Of a stretch of 5,387 nt of DNA, positions 1 to 5,387 are shown one piece after another. Each line of letters opens with the position of its first letter. Position 1 is the stretch's first letter. The notes below the pieces were generated by a model. It ran no database searches and was not told where the DNA came from. It worked only from the letters and a program-made list of their open reading frames with translations. The position numbers were made by a program, and so were the translations under genes. Origin of the DNA: RBG-13-43-22 sp040755035 (GTDB lineage Bacteria > Desulfobacterota > RBG-13-43-22); the NCBI GenBank assembly GCA_040755035.1, contig JBFMBU010000255.1, forward strand, positions 1 to 5,387, read 5' to 3'.

Positions 1-441
1 TTTTTTTAGACCATTGGTTGAACCAAGGTTTTGGGGTCTGGTTTCGGGTTTCGATTCTTTCGGGGCCTCTTTGGGGATTGGAGGGGGGATGGGTTTGGGG
101 TCAGCCTTGACCTGGGGAGGGGCCGTGTTGCTTTCAATGGGAGCAGGCGGATTTGCCGGGGGAGGGGCTTTGCTTAAGAGGGGAGGTTGGGGACCGGGGA
201 CCCGTTCCTGAAGGGGAAAGGTGTTCTTAATTTCCGGTAATGACTCCGTTTTTAAGTCCGCTTTGGCTTCCGTTGTAGGCAAGGGTACCTTTTCCTGGAC
301 CAGCGGACGCTGTACGACCACGTCGGCGGCCGGGGGATTTTCCCGGGGCAGGAAATAGGATTGGGCCACCAGGAAGACTATCCCGATTCCAGCCAAGATC
401 AACAGGGTGTATAAAATTTTTCGGAAAAGGAAATAATACAT
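1..441 (-). CDS. Membrane-anchored proline-rich periplasmic protein, C-terminus cut by window edge
   Basis: This minus-strand frame is open from an ATG at 441 to the window edge, giving 147 residues with no stop. The N-terminus has a short basic start (MYYFLFRK) and then one hydrophobic segment at about residues 9-29, which I read as a signal anchor with the rest in the periplasm. From about residue 30 the chain is rich in Pro, Lys and Glu (for example PKPIPPPIPKEAPKE near residues 119-133), so it is probably an extended linker spanning the envelope. Such a layout is typical of TonB-like or SPOR-domain proteins, but the deciding C-terminal domain lies outside the window, so I assign no function. 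It follows mltG by 102 nt on the same strand, which would fit a cell-wall role. An in-frame GTG at 474 is an alternative start; neither start has a good ribosome binding site. An opposite-strand frame at 14-211 is a shadow of this low-complexity region. Confidence 0.75.
   Translation of the reverse strand, partial: MYYFLFRKILYTLLILAGIGIVFLVAQSYFLPRENPPAADVVVQRPLVQEKVPLPTTEAKADLKTESLPEIKNTFPLQERVPGPQPPLLSKAPPPANPPAPIESNTAPPQVKADPKPIPPPIPKEAPKESKPETRPQNLGSTNGLKK
73..100 (+). other. G-quadruplex-type G-run motif inside the proline-rich gene
   Basis: The plus strand carries four G runs: GGGG at 73-76, GGGGGG at 83-88, GGG at 91-93 and GGGG at 97-100. Their loops are 6, 2 and 3 nt, so the stretch fits the usual G3+N1-7 pattern. 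The runs are the complement of Pro (CCC) codons in the minus-strand gene and lie on its template strand. More G runs follow at about 114-200. Protein composition is a sufficient explanation, and folding in the cell is not shown. Confidence 0.5.
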
Positions 442-493
442 GGTTGTTAAGGCGTAGTTCTCATCCGGAAGCACGAATATCCGCTTGGGAAAA

Positions 494-523
494 AGTATAA
501 AACGGGCCTACCGGGAAAAGCAA
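494..523 (-). promoter_or_regulatory. Possible promoter for the proline-rich membrane protein gene
   Basis: In the 102-nt gap after mltG the minus strand reads TTGCTT (523-518), then an 18-nt spacer, then TATACT (499-494). The -10 box matches the sigma70 consensus at five of six positions, but the -35 box at only three. Transcription would start near 487, giving a leader of about 46 nt before the ATG at 441. The rest of the gap shows no clear hairpin plus T-run, so read-through from mltG is also likely. Confidence 0.35.
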
Positions 524-543
524 GAGGATTCTGATGATTCTCC

Positions 544-1566
544 TTATCGCAAGAAGGATTTGTATTCTTCTTTAACCGGAGGCTGGTAGCGGGCTACGGC
601 CCGGTTATGATCCTTTAAATTTTTTGAGAAATAATGGCTGCCGTCGTTTTTGGAAACGAAATAAATATATTCACTTTTAACCGGGGCCAAGACGGCCCTG
701 AGCGCCTCACGGCCGGGATTGGCGATAGGCCCGGGGGGCAATCCCGGCTTGAGATAGGTGTTGTAAGGTGTGGGGGTACGGAGGTCCTTTTTGGTCAAAT
801 CCCCGTTAAAGCCTTTAATTCCATAGATGACCGTGGGGTCGCTTTGCAGGGGCATCCCCTTGCGGATTCGGTTATAAAAAACAGAGGCGATCAAAGGCCT
901 TTCGCTTTTGTCCCCGCTTTCTTTTTCCACGATAGAGGCCAAAGTGACCATCTTTTTGACTTCCCCCGGGCCGGGCCACTCTCCCCCTTCCTGGAGAGTG
1001 GAAAAAATTTCTTTGAATCTCCGAACCATTCTTTCCTGTATAACACGGGAATTCATCCCCCGGTGAAAGACATAGGTGTCCGGAAAAAGATAGCCTTCCA
1101 GGGTTTTTCCGTCTATTCCCAGGGATTCGATGAACTGAGCATCGCCGGCTGATGCCAGAAAGGTATTTTCCTCAATCAGATTTTCATCCGAGAGCCGTTT
1201 GGCGATCTGCTGCAGGGTAAACCCTTCCGGGATGGTAATCCGTTTTAAAATCGTTTTTCCAGAGGACAAAACCGTCAGCAGTTCGGTTGGAGCTAGGCCG
1301 GGGGATAATTCAAAATCACCCCATTGAATTTTATTGTTCCGTCCCTTCAACCAGGTCAGGGCCATGAATTTATAGGGGGCCGAGACAATCCCTTCCCGAT
1401 GCAAGTGGAAAGCAATTTCTTTCAACCCCATACCCGGGAGGATGCGGACGACCCGGGGAGTTGGATTTTTTACCGGTGGAGGGGCAAGAAAACGAGAAAA
1501 ATCATCCCAGAGGACCGTTCCGCCGATGACGACGGTCAGAACGATAAGAAAGTTGAAGCGCTTCAA
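544..1566 (-). CDS. mltG: Endolytic peptidoglycan transglycosylase MltG (YceG family)
   Basis: MltG is an inner-membrane lytic transglycosylase that cuts nascent glycan strands in the periplasm and is thought to release them from synthesis. The protein has 340 residues, the same length as E. coli MltG. An N-terminal membrane anchor spans about residues 5-20, then a LysM-like subdomain, then the YceG catalytic domain. Family motifs are clear: EGYLFPDTY (157-165), LASIVEKES (209-217), SVFYNRIRKGMPLQSDPTVIYG (228-249, the core of the fold) and PYNTY..GLPPGPIANPG (267-285). Glu216, the second Glu of IVEKE, aligns with catalytic Glu218 of E. coli. The start codon is TTG at 1566-1564, overlapping the ruvX stop by four bases (TTGA), with GGAG seven bases upstream. 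Nothing appears truncated. Identity is secure. Confidence 0.97.
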   Translation of the reverse strand: MKRFNFLIVLTVVIGGTVLWDDFSRFLAPPPVKNPTPRVVRILPGMGLKEIAFHLHREGIVSAPYKFMALTWLKGRNNKIQWGDFELSPGLAPTELLTVLSSGKTILKRITIPEGFTLQQIAKRLSDENLIEENTFLASAGDAQFIESLGIDGKTLEGYLFPDTYVFHRGMNSRVIQERMVRRFKEIFSTLQEGGEWPGPGEVKKMVTLASIVEKESGDKSERPLIASVFYNRIRKGMPLQSDPTVIYGIKGFNGDLTKKDLRTPTPYNTYLKPGLPPGPIANPGREALRAVLAPVKSEYIYFVSKNDGSHYFSKNLKDHNRAVARYQPPVKEEYKSFLR

Positions 1567-1994
1567 TAGAGCTCTCCGTTTTTTCGGGGACGGCTGTCGA
1601 GATAACCTTGAAGGATAATGGCCGCTGAAAGGCGGTCAATGACCTTACGCCTTTTTTTCCGGCTCAGGTCTCCTTCCAACAGGATTCGTTCTGCGGCCAC
1701 GGTGGAGAGCCTTTCGTCCCAGGGAGTAATTTTTATGGAAAAAATTTGACGGAGCTCCTCCATAAAGGCCTCGGCCTTTTGGGCCGAATCCCCCTTGGAC
1801 CCGTCCATATTGATGGGCAGACCGACCACGATCTCTTCCACCTGATGTTCGTTCGCCAGGCCCACAATAACCGCCAGATCCTTTTTTTTGATCGTTCTTT
1901 GGATGGAGGTCAGGACTTGCGCGGTCAAGGCCAGGTCATCGCTGACCGCCACCCCGATGGTTTTGCTTCCCAAGTCCAAGCCCAGTATTTTCAC
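1563..1994 (-). CDS. ruvX: RuvX/YqgF family RNase H-fold nuclease (putative pre-16S rRNA nuclease / Holliday junction resolvase)
   Basis: RuvX/YqgF is a small cytoplasmic RNase H-fold protein. In E. coli it is linked to maturation of the 16S rRNA 5' end, and in some bacteria to Holliday junction resolution. The 143-residue length is normal for the family. Visible motifs are the first acidic strand ILGLDLGSKTIGVAVSD (3-19, Asp7), IVVGLPINMDG (55-65), DERLSTVAAE (93-102, Glu94) and the C-terminal SRKKRRKVIDRLSAAIILQGYLD (111-133, Asp120). The three acidic residues expected at the active site are all present. The start is GTG at 1994-1992, with AAGG six bases upstream lying over the stop of the prenyltransferase gene. 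The 3' end overlaps the mltG start, so this is the middle gene of a tight operon. Confidence 0.96.
   Translation of the reverse strand: MKILGLDLGSKTIGVAVSDDLALTAQVLTSIQRTIKKKDLAVIVGLANEHQVEEIVVGLPINMDGSKGDSAQKAEAFMEELRQIFSIKITPWDERLSTVAAERILLEGDLSRKKRRKVIDRLSAAIILQGYLDSRPRKNGELY
1574..1577 (-). promoter_or_regulatory. Ribosome binding site of mltG
   Basis: The minus strand reads GGAG within the last codons of ruvX, seven bases before the TTG of mltG. It supports the non-ATG start and a coupled stop/start (TTGA) arrangement. Confidence 0.75.
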
Positions 1995-2000
1995 TTGAGA

Positions 2001-2004
2001 CCTT
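2001..2004 (-). promoter_or_regulatory. Ribosome binding site of ruvX
   Basis: The minus strand reads AAAGGT, with AAGG six bases before the GTG start of ruvX. It touches the TAA stop of the upstream prenyltransferase gene, so termination and reinitiation are physically close. It fixes GTG at 1994 as the start. Confidence 0.7.
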
Positions 2005-2903
2005 TAGCCGAAAAAATGACCGATCAGGATGCCGGCCAACATCAACGTCCCCAGAAACAGATGACTCTGGATGGTCAAGGCTTGAGCCGGAATGATCTGG
2101 TCATAGGTGGCATACCTGATGCGGAAAATGCGGATCCCTTTCCAGGCCAAGGGCAAGGCCAGCCAGGCCACCATGATCAGGAAAGAAATATCCTGAGTGC
2201 CCCACAAAAGGAATAAAAAGGGAAAGGGCAGCAACATCAAAACCGGATAGACATAACGGGAATGCTCCAGTCCCATTCGCACCACCAGGTTGTTTTTCCC
2301 GGCGGCCTGATCTGCCTTATAATCTGGGAATTGGTTGATCCAAATTACCGCCGTGATCAAGAACCCTAAAGGAAACCCTAAAAAGAAGGCCTGCCAGGTC
2401 AGTTGTCCACTCATGACATAATAGGTGCCCCAGGTGATCAGTGGCCCGAAGGCCAGGAAGATGGAAAGCTCCCCAAAGCCACGGGACATGAATTTAAAGG
2501 GTTCGACCGAATAAAGTAACCCTGCCAGCAGGCCAAGAAGGCCGATCAGGGCCACGTAGTAATGTCCGAATCCCAAAAGGACCAGACCGGATAGAGAGCC
2601 CAGGCCAAAGAAGAAAAGGGCCATGGACAAGACCTTGCGGGAGCTCAGCAGTGCTTCCGGGATGACCCGGCTTCCTCCGCTGAAAGGGGTGGGATGCAGG
2701 TTAAGGAGGTCGCTTCCCTTAGCATCGAAAAAATCATTTATCAGGTTGGCGGCCAAGTGAAGAGAGCCTACGCCAACCAAGACCAGCAGCAGCTCAACCC
2801 ACAGGAAAAAACCGTGGTGAAAAGCCAGTCCCGCGGCTAAAAGGACTGGAATGAGCGACCCGGTCAAAAAAGGAAGCCTCATGGCCCGCACAGAAACATT
2901 CAT
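2004..2903 (-). CDS. menA: UbiA-family prenyltransferase, MenA-like (1,4-dihydroxy-2-naphthoate prenyltransferase)
   Basis: UbiA-superfamily enzymes are inner-membrane proteins that join a polyprenyl diphosphate to an aromatic acceptor; MenA makes demethylmenaquinone from 1,4-dihydroxy-2-naphthoate. The protein has 299 residues with about nine hydrophobic segments. Both Mg-diphosphate binding motifs are present: NDFFDAKGSD (56-65) and the PDYKAD stretch (193-198, Asp194 and Asp198), followed by GKNNLVVRMG (202-211). GPLITWGTYYVMSGQ (153-167) resembles the MenA family more than UbiA, ChlG or heme O synthase. It is the first gene of the operon. The ATG at 2903 has AAGGA ten bases upstream; an in-frame ATG at 2882 (Met8) is less likely. 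Membership of the superfamily is certain. The exact acceptor is inferred, because no other menaquinone gene is in view. Confidence 0.85.
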   Translation of the reverse strand: MNVSVRAMRLPFLTGSLIPVLLAAGLAFHHGFFLWVELLLVLVGVGSLHLAANLINDFFDAKGSDLLNLHPTPFSGGSRVIPEALLSSRKVLSMALFFFGLGSLSGLVLLGFGHYYVALIGLLGLLAGLLYSVEPFKFMSRGFGELSIFLAFGPLITWGTYYVMSGQLTWQAFFLGFPLGFLITAVIWINQFPDYKADQAAGKNNLVVRMGLEHSRYVYPVLMLLPFPFLFLLWGTQDISFLIMVAWLALPLAWKGIRIFRIRYATYDQIIPAQALTIQSHLFLGTLMLAGILIGHFFG

Positions 2904-2913
2904 GATGGAGTTG

Positions 2914-2918
2914 TCCTT
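2914..2918 (-). promoter_or_regulatory. Ribosome binding site of the prenyltransferase gene
   Basis: The minus strand reads GGAAGGA, with AAGGA ending ten bases before the ATG at 2903. Spacing is slightly long, but this is the only purine-rich site in the short leader. Confidence 0.65.
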
Positions 2919-2924
2919 CCAATG

Positions 2925-2946
2925 TTAATAATATCTGAAATATTAA
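2925..2946. repeat. AT-rich inverted repeat near the operon transcription start
   Basis: TTAATA (2925-2930) and TATTAA (2941-2946) are exact inverted copies separated by 10 nt. The dyad covers roughly +1 to +22 of the transcript expected from the promoter at 2954-2982, a common place for a repressor operator. AT-richness makes chance likely. Confidence 0.3.
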
Positions 2947-2953
2947 TAGATTA

Positions 2954-2982
2954 TGTATACCAGAGGGCCTCGGTCCTGTCAA
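2954..2982 (-). promoter_or_regulatory. Sigma70-type promoter of the prenyltransferase-ruvX-mltG operon
   Basis: On the minus strand the -35 box is a perfect TTGACA (2982-2977). After a 17-nt spacer the -10 box is TATACA (2959-2954), preceded by TGG, an extended -10 element. Transcription should begin near 2947, leaving a leader of about 44 nt before the ATG at 2903 that includes the ribosome binding site. The box quality, ideal spacing and position upstream of the first gene make this the best promoter in the window. Confidence 0.75.
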
Positions 2983-2983
2983 G

Positions 2984-3019
2984 ATGAAAAAGCATTGCCA
3001 AGTCTTTGAGAAGCGTTGA
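2984..3019 (+). other. Eleven-codon ATG frame overlapping the start of the pseudo-GGDEF/TPR gene
   Basis: The frame ATG at 2984 to TGA at 3017-3019 encodes MKKHCQVFEKR. No ribosome binding site precedes it. It lies one frame off the large plus-strand gene, and an A5 run follows its ATG directly (2987-2991). It is either chance, a leader peptide, or the true start of the large gene disrupted by one extra A. Confidence 0.25.
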
Positions 3020-5387
3020 ATCCTTACCGGGTGAAACCCCGGGTAAAAACCGTGAAACCCTTATCAGCATCCAGGAGCATTATGAATGGCTGGTTGACAA
3101 AATTTCTGCATGCGTATATCTTTCCGGTTATCGATTGACCCATGAACAGAAGGGATGTATCTTTATGCCTTTCCCCGCGACTCCGGAACTTACTCCGGAA
3201 GATGTGTCAGCTTCCCGTGCGCTTTTTACAAGGGTTTTTCAAGATCTTTTTTCATTCCAATCTCTGAATTTCTATTTTCCGGAACGTCCTCAGGCCGCCC
3301 TTAGCTGGAAGGAAGGGGGGATACTGGAGGAGGTCTTAGAAAGCCCCTGGGTTAATGCCAGGGAAATGCACTTTGATCCGGAACGCAAAAGGCTTTACTG
3401 GCCTTTGATGTTTCATGACCAATTTTTAGGTTTTTTAGTCCTTTTCGGCTTTGTTCAGGTTCCCGACTCCAAGGAACAACAATGGTTGAAACATTTTGCC
3501 GAAATCTCCTTGGAGATGACGACGTTGAGAAAGCAGGTTCAACTGGACCCGGTAACCGGTTTTTTTCACGAAACAGCCTTCCGCAAGGTAGTGGCTCGGG
3601 TATTAAAAGAGGGCAGTAAAAATAAAGGGGAACGAAAACCGGAAAAATTAAGCCTGGCCGACGGCCGCGCGTTTCAAAAAATGATTCTGGGATTTCTTTC
3701 CCTCCATCCCAAAGGCTCCGATGCTTCGGGGATGTCCGCCTCGCCGAATATGATTCCTCTGACCTGGATCAGGACCATCAAGGATCAATTTCCTGCAGGA
3801 ACGATCCTGGCCGCTGTTCGCCATCACCCTTTGATCGTCGGCTTTGTCATCCCGGAGGTGGCAGGAGAGGATCAAACCCTTTCCCCGCCCCTGTCCAATC
3901 TAACGGAATTACAGTCCAGGTTTGAATATCACCTGGGCTATGCCTCACATGATCTACGGAGTCAGGATACCCTTCAAGGCAACCCATCCAGGTTTGCCAT
4001 GATGTCCCGGTGGTGGGAACAAGCCTGGACCGCCCTGGAATCGGCCCGAACCATGGGGTCAAACATGGTTTTGAATTATGATGAGATCCTTTTACGGGCC
4101 GGCAGGGTCTTGGATATCCTGCCCGGTCATCGTATCGTCATTAACCAGGGAGAAAAGGCCGGGGTCGAATTCTTTATGCGTTTTTCCATAGTCGAAGAGG
4201 GGGCGGAGAAGCCGGAAAAGGGATTAGCCGTTCCTTTGGATATTCAGGAGGATCTTTGTGTGGCCGAGGTGATCTTCCTCCAGGAATCCGGCCTGTCCAT
4301 TCGGAAAAACGACCGGGTCCGACTGGTGACTTCCCGAACCCGGCCGATAGAAGGTTTTCAAGATACGGCTGTGTCCGTCAACGGACCTCTCCGATCTTTC
4401 CAGATGTTTCAGCAGAAATTACGTCAGGCTCTGAAAGAAAATGAAAGATTCTCCCTGCTCATCGGCCGTTTGGATGATTTTAACGAACGGTTAAAGACCT
4501 GGGGGGAAAAGGGACTGTTGGAAATCCGGAAAGAAATGAATAAGAACCTGGAAGAAAAAATGCCCCAGGGGGGGTTATTCGGGCCCTATGGGCGGGATGG
4601 TTTTATCCTCTATCTTCCGGATATGAGGCGGGAGGAAGCCGGGAGGTGGGCCGAGGACTTGATCGGAGAATTAGAAAAAAATTTAAACAGTTCCATTTCC
4701 TTGGTTCTGGCCGATTTCCCCCTTTCTCCCTTTCATAAAGGGGATATCCTGGATAATGCCGTCAAGGCCTTGGATCATCTGGCCTTTCTAGGACCGAGGT
4801 CTTTGGTGGTTTTCGACTCGGTAACCCTCAATATCAGCGGGGATAAATATTACGGCCGCGGGGAGTTGGCCGAAGCGGTCCGGGAATACGAAAGGGCTTT
4901 GATCCTTGACCCCAATAATATTAACGCCCTTAACAGCTTGGGGGTCACCTATGCCAATCAAGGGAGGCTGCAACAGGCGGTCGAGGCTTTTCAGCGGGTT
5001 TTGAAGCTTTCCAAAGATGATTTTATGGCCTCCTTTAATCTGGGGTTTGCCCTGGCCAGGTTGGGTCGGGAAGGGGAGGCCATACAAATCTGGGAAAGCT
5101 TGGCCCGGAGGAGCGAAACGGATTTTGACCTGACTTTTCATTTGGGGAGACTCTACCGGGAAAGGAACGAATATGACCGGGCTTATGAATGGTTCAGGAA
5201 AGCGGAAGAGGCCCCCAATAAAAAAGGGGCTGTCCACCGTGCCCTGGGAGAAATTGAGGAATTGCGGGGGAGGGGCAGAGAAGCCATGGTCTGGTATAAA
5301 AAGGCCTTGAAAAACAACCCCCAGAACGCTTTCTGCCTGAGCCGCTTAGGATCACTGTACCTGCAGCAAGGGGAAAGTATCCGGGTG
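3006..5387 (+). CDS. GAF-like / two degenerate GGDEF-like domains / TPR protein, C-terminus cut by window edge
   Basis: One frame is open from 2988 to the window edge; numbering here is from TTG 3006 (794 residues). Residues about 20-175 look like a GAF sensor domain, with the core strand pair LYWPLMFHDQFLGFLVLFGF at 130-149, followed by a short helix into LDPVTGFFHETAF (180-192), a typical GGDEF-domain opening. In that domain HHPLI (273-277) stands where GGDEF should be. Residues 367-443 (VINQGEKAGVEF, IRKNDRVRLV) resemble FlgT-C/CsgG-like beta barrels. A second GGDEF-like domain spans 444-604, with GRDGF at 529-533 and Arg488 at the first metal-binding Asp. At least five 34-residue TPRs run from 605 to the edge. 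Catalysis of c-di-GMP synthesis is therefore unlikely; a cytoplasmic sensing or scaffolding role is inferred. No signal peptide or membrane segment is visible. The start is uncertain: TTG 3006 lacks a clear ribosome binding site, and the first in-frame ATG is 3165 (AGAAGGGA upstream). Confidence 0.85.
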   Translation, partial: MRSVESLPGETPGKNRETLISIQEHYEWLVDKISACVYLSGYRLTHEQKGCIFMPFPATPELTPEDVSASRALFTRVFQDLFSFQSLNFYFPERPQAALSWKEGGILEEVLESPWVNAREMHFDPERKRLYWPLMFHDQFLGFLVLFGFVQVPDSKEQQWLKHFAEISLEMTTLRKQVQLDPVTGFFHETAFRKVVARVLKEGSKNKGERKPEKLSLADGRAFQKMILGFLSLHPKGSDASGMSASPNMIPLTWIRTIKDQFPAGTILAAVRHHPLIVGFVIPEVAGEDQTLSPPLSNLTELQSRFEYHLGYASHDLRSQDTLQGNPSRFAMMSRWWEQAWTALESARTMGSNMVLNYDEILLRAGRVLDILPGHRIVINQGEKAGVEFFMRFSIVEEGAEKPEKGLAVPLDIQEDLCVAEVIFLQESGLSIRKNDRVRLVTSRTRPIEGFQDTAVSVNGPLRSFQMFQQKLRQALKENERFSLLIGRLDDFNERLKTWGEKGLLEIRKEMNKNLEEKMPQGGLFGPYGRDGFILYLPDMRREEAGRWAEDLIGELEKNLNSSISLVLADFPLSPFHKGDILDNAVKALDHLAFLGPRSLVVFDSVTLNISGDKYYGRGELAEAVREYERALILDPNNINALNSLGVTYANQGRLQQAVEAFQRVLKLSKDDFMASFNLGFALARLGREGEAIQIWESLARRSETDFDLTFHLGRLYRERNEYDRAYEWFRKAEEAPNKKGAVHRALGEIEELRGRGREAMVWYKKALKNNPQNAFCLSRLGSLYLQQGESIRV
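3027..3059 (+). repeat. Short in-frame imperfect tandem repeat near the 5' end of the large gene
   Basis: Two 12-nt units, CCGGGTGAAACC (3027-3038) and CCGGGTAAAAAC (3039-3050), are followed by a 9-nt partial unit, CGTGAAACC (3051-3059). Translated in the frame of the large gene they read PGET, PGKN, RET. The unit is a multiple of three, so copy-number changes would keep the frame. It lies in what is probably a flexible N-terminal tail. Confidence 0.55.

Noticed and set aside
500..520. Possible terminator hairpin after mltG
   Set aside because: CGGGCCTACCGGG does not form a true inverted repeat with enough stem, and there is no T run on the correct side.
634..1152. 172-codon plus-strand open frame
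   Set aside because: It lies wholly inside mltG on the opposite strand and shows no recognisable domain; mltG motifs there are unambiguous.
1746..2216. 156-codon plus-strand open frame
   Set aside because: It is antisense to ruvX and the prenyltransferase gene, both well supported; its Gln/His-rich product looks like shadow translation.
2794..2982. 62-codon minus-strand open frame overlapping the promoter
   Set aside because: It overlaps the prenyltransferase N-terminus in another frame and would begin at the -35 box of the operon promoter.
3082..3138. Short ATG frame reading MNGWLTKFLHAYIFPVID
   Set aside because: It is one frame off the large gene, has no ribosome binding site and stops after 18 codons; the large frame reads as ordinary protein here.
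3546..4817. Active diguanylate cyclase
   Set aside because: Neither GGDEF-like domain has the GGDEF/GGEEF signature, and the second lacks the first metal-binding Asp, so enzyme activity is not supported.
4788..5237. 149-codon minus-strand open frame
   Set aside because: It is antisense to the TPR region, whose 34-residue periodicity in the plus frame is clear.

Overview
The window looks like a compact bacterial chromosome segment of mixed GC content. A menaquinone-type prenyltransferase, RuvX and MltG lie next to each other, and a large GAF/GGDEF-like/TPR protein lies beside them. This content and order suggest a Gram-negative, menaquinone-using bacterium, possibly of the Desulfobacterota (former Deltaproteobacteria). 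The taxonomy is inferred from gene content and protein style, not from a marker gene.

Minus strand, 2982 down to 1: a strong sigma70-type promoter (TTGACA, 17-bp spacer, extended -10) at 2954-2982 drives a tight operon. The order is a UbiA-family prenyltransferase, most like MenA (2903-2004), then ruvX (1994-1563), then mltG (1566-544). The first two genes are 9 nt apart. The second and third overlap by 4 nt (TTGA), which suggests translational coupling. After a 102-nt gap with a possible second promoter, a further minus-strand gene runs off the left edge. It encodes a single-pass membrane protein with a long proline-rich periplasmic stretch, and its C-terminal domain lies outside the window.

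Plus strand, about 3006 to 5387: one long open frame runs without a stop to the right edge. It reads as a GAF-like N-terminus, a first degenerate GGDEF-like domain, a small beta-rich segment resembling FlgT-C/CsgG-type barrels, a second degenerate GGDEF-like domain (GRDGF in place of GGDEF, and Arg in place of the first metal-binding Asp), then at least five TPR repeats. Both cyclase-like domains lack catalytic residues, so the protein is probably a sensor or scaffold rather than a c-di-GMP synthase. Its start is unclear: no ATG opens the frame before 3165, and an ATG at 2984 would join the frame if one A were missing from an A5 run.

The prenyltransferase makes a membrane quinone precursor. 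RuvX acts in rRNA processing or nucleic-acid metabolism. MltG cuts nascent peptidoglycan at the inner membrane. The operon is therefore housekeeping. The divergently transcribed pseudo-GGDEF/TPR protein is the least understood and most interesting item. I saw no tRNA, rRNA, CRISPR array, insertion sequence or convincing rho-independent terminator.
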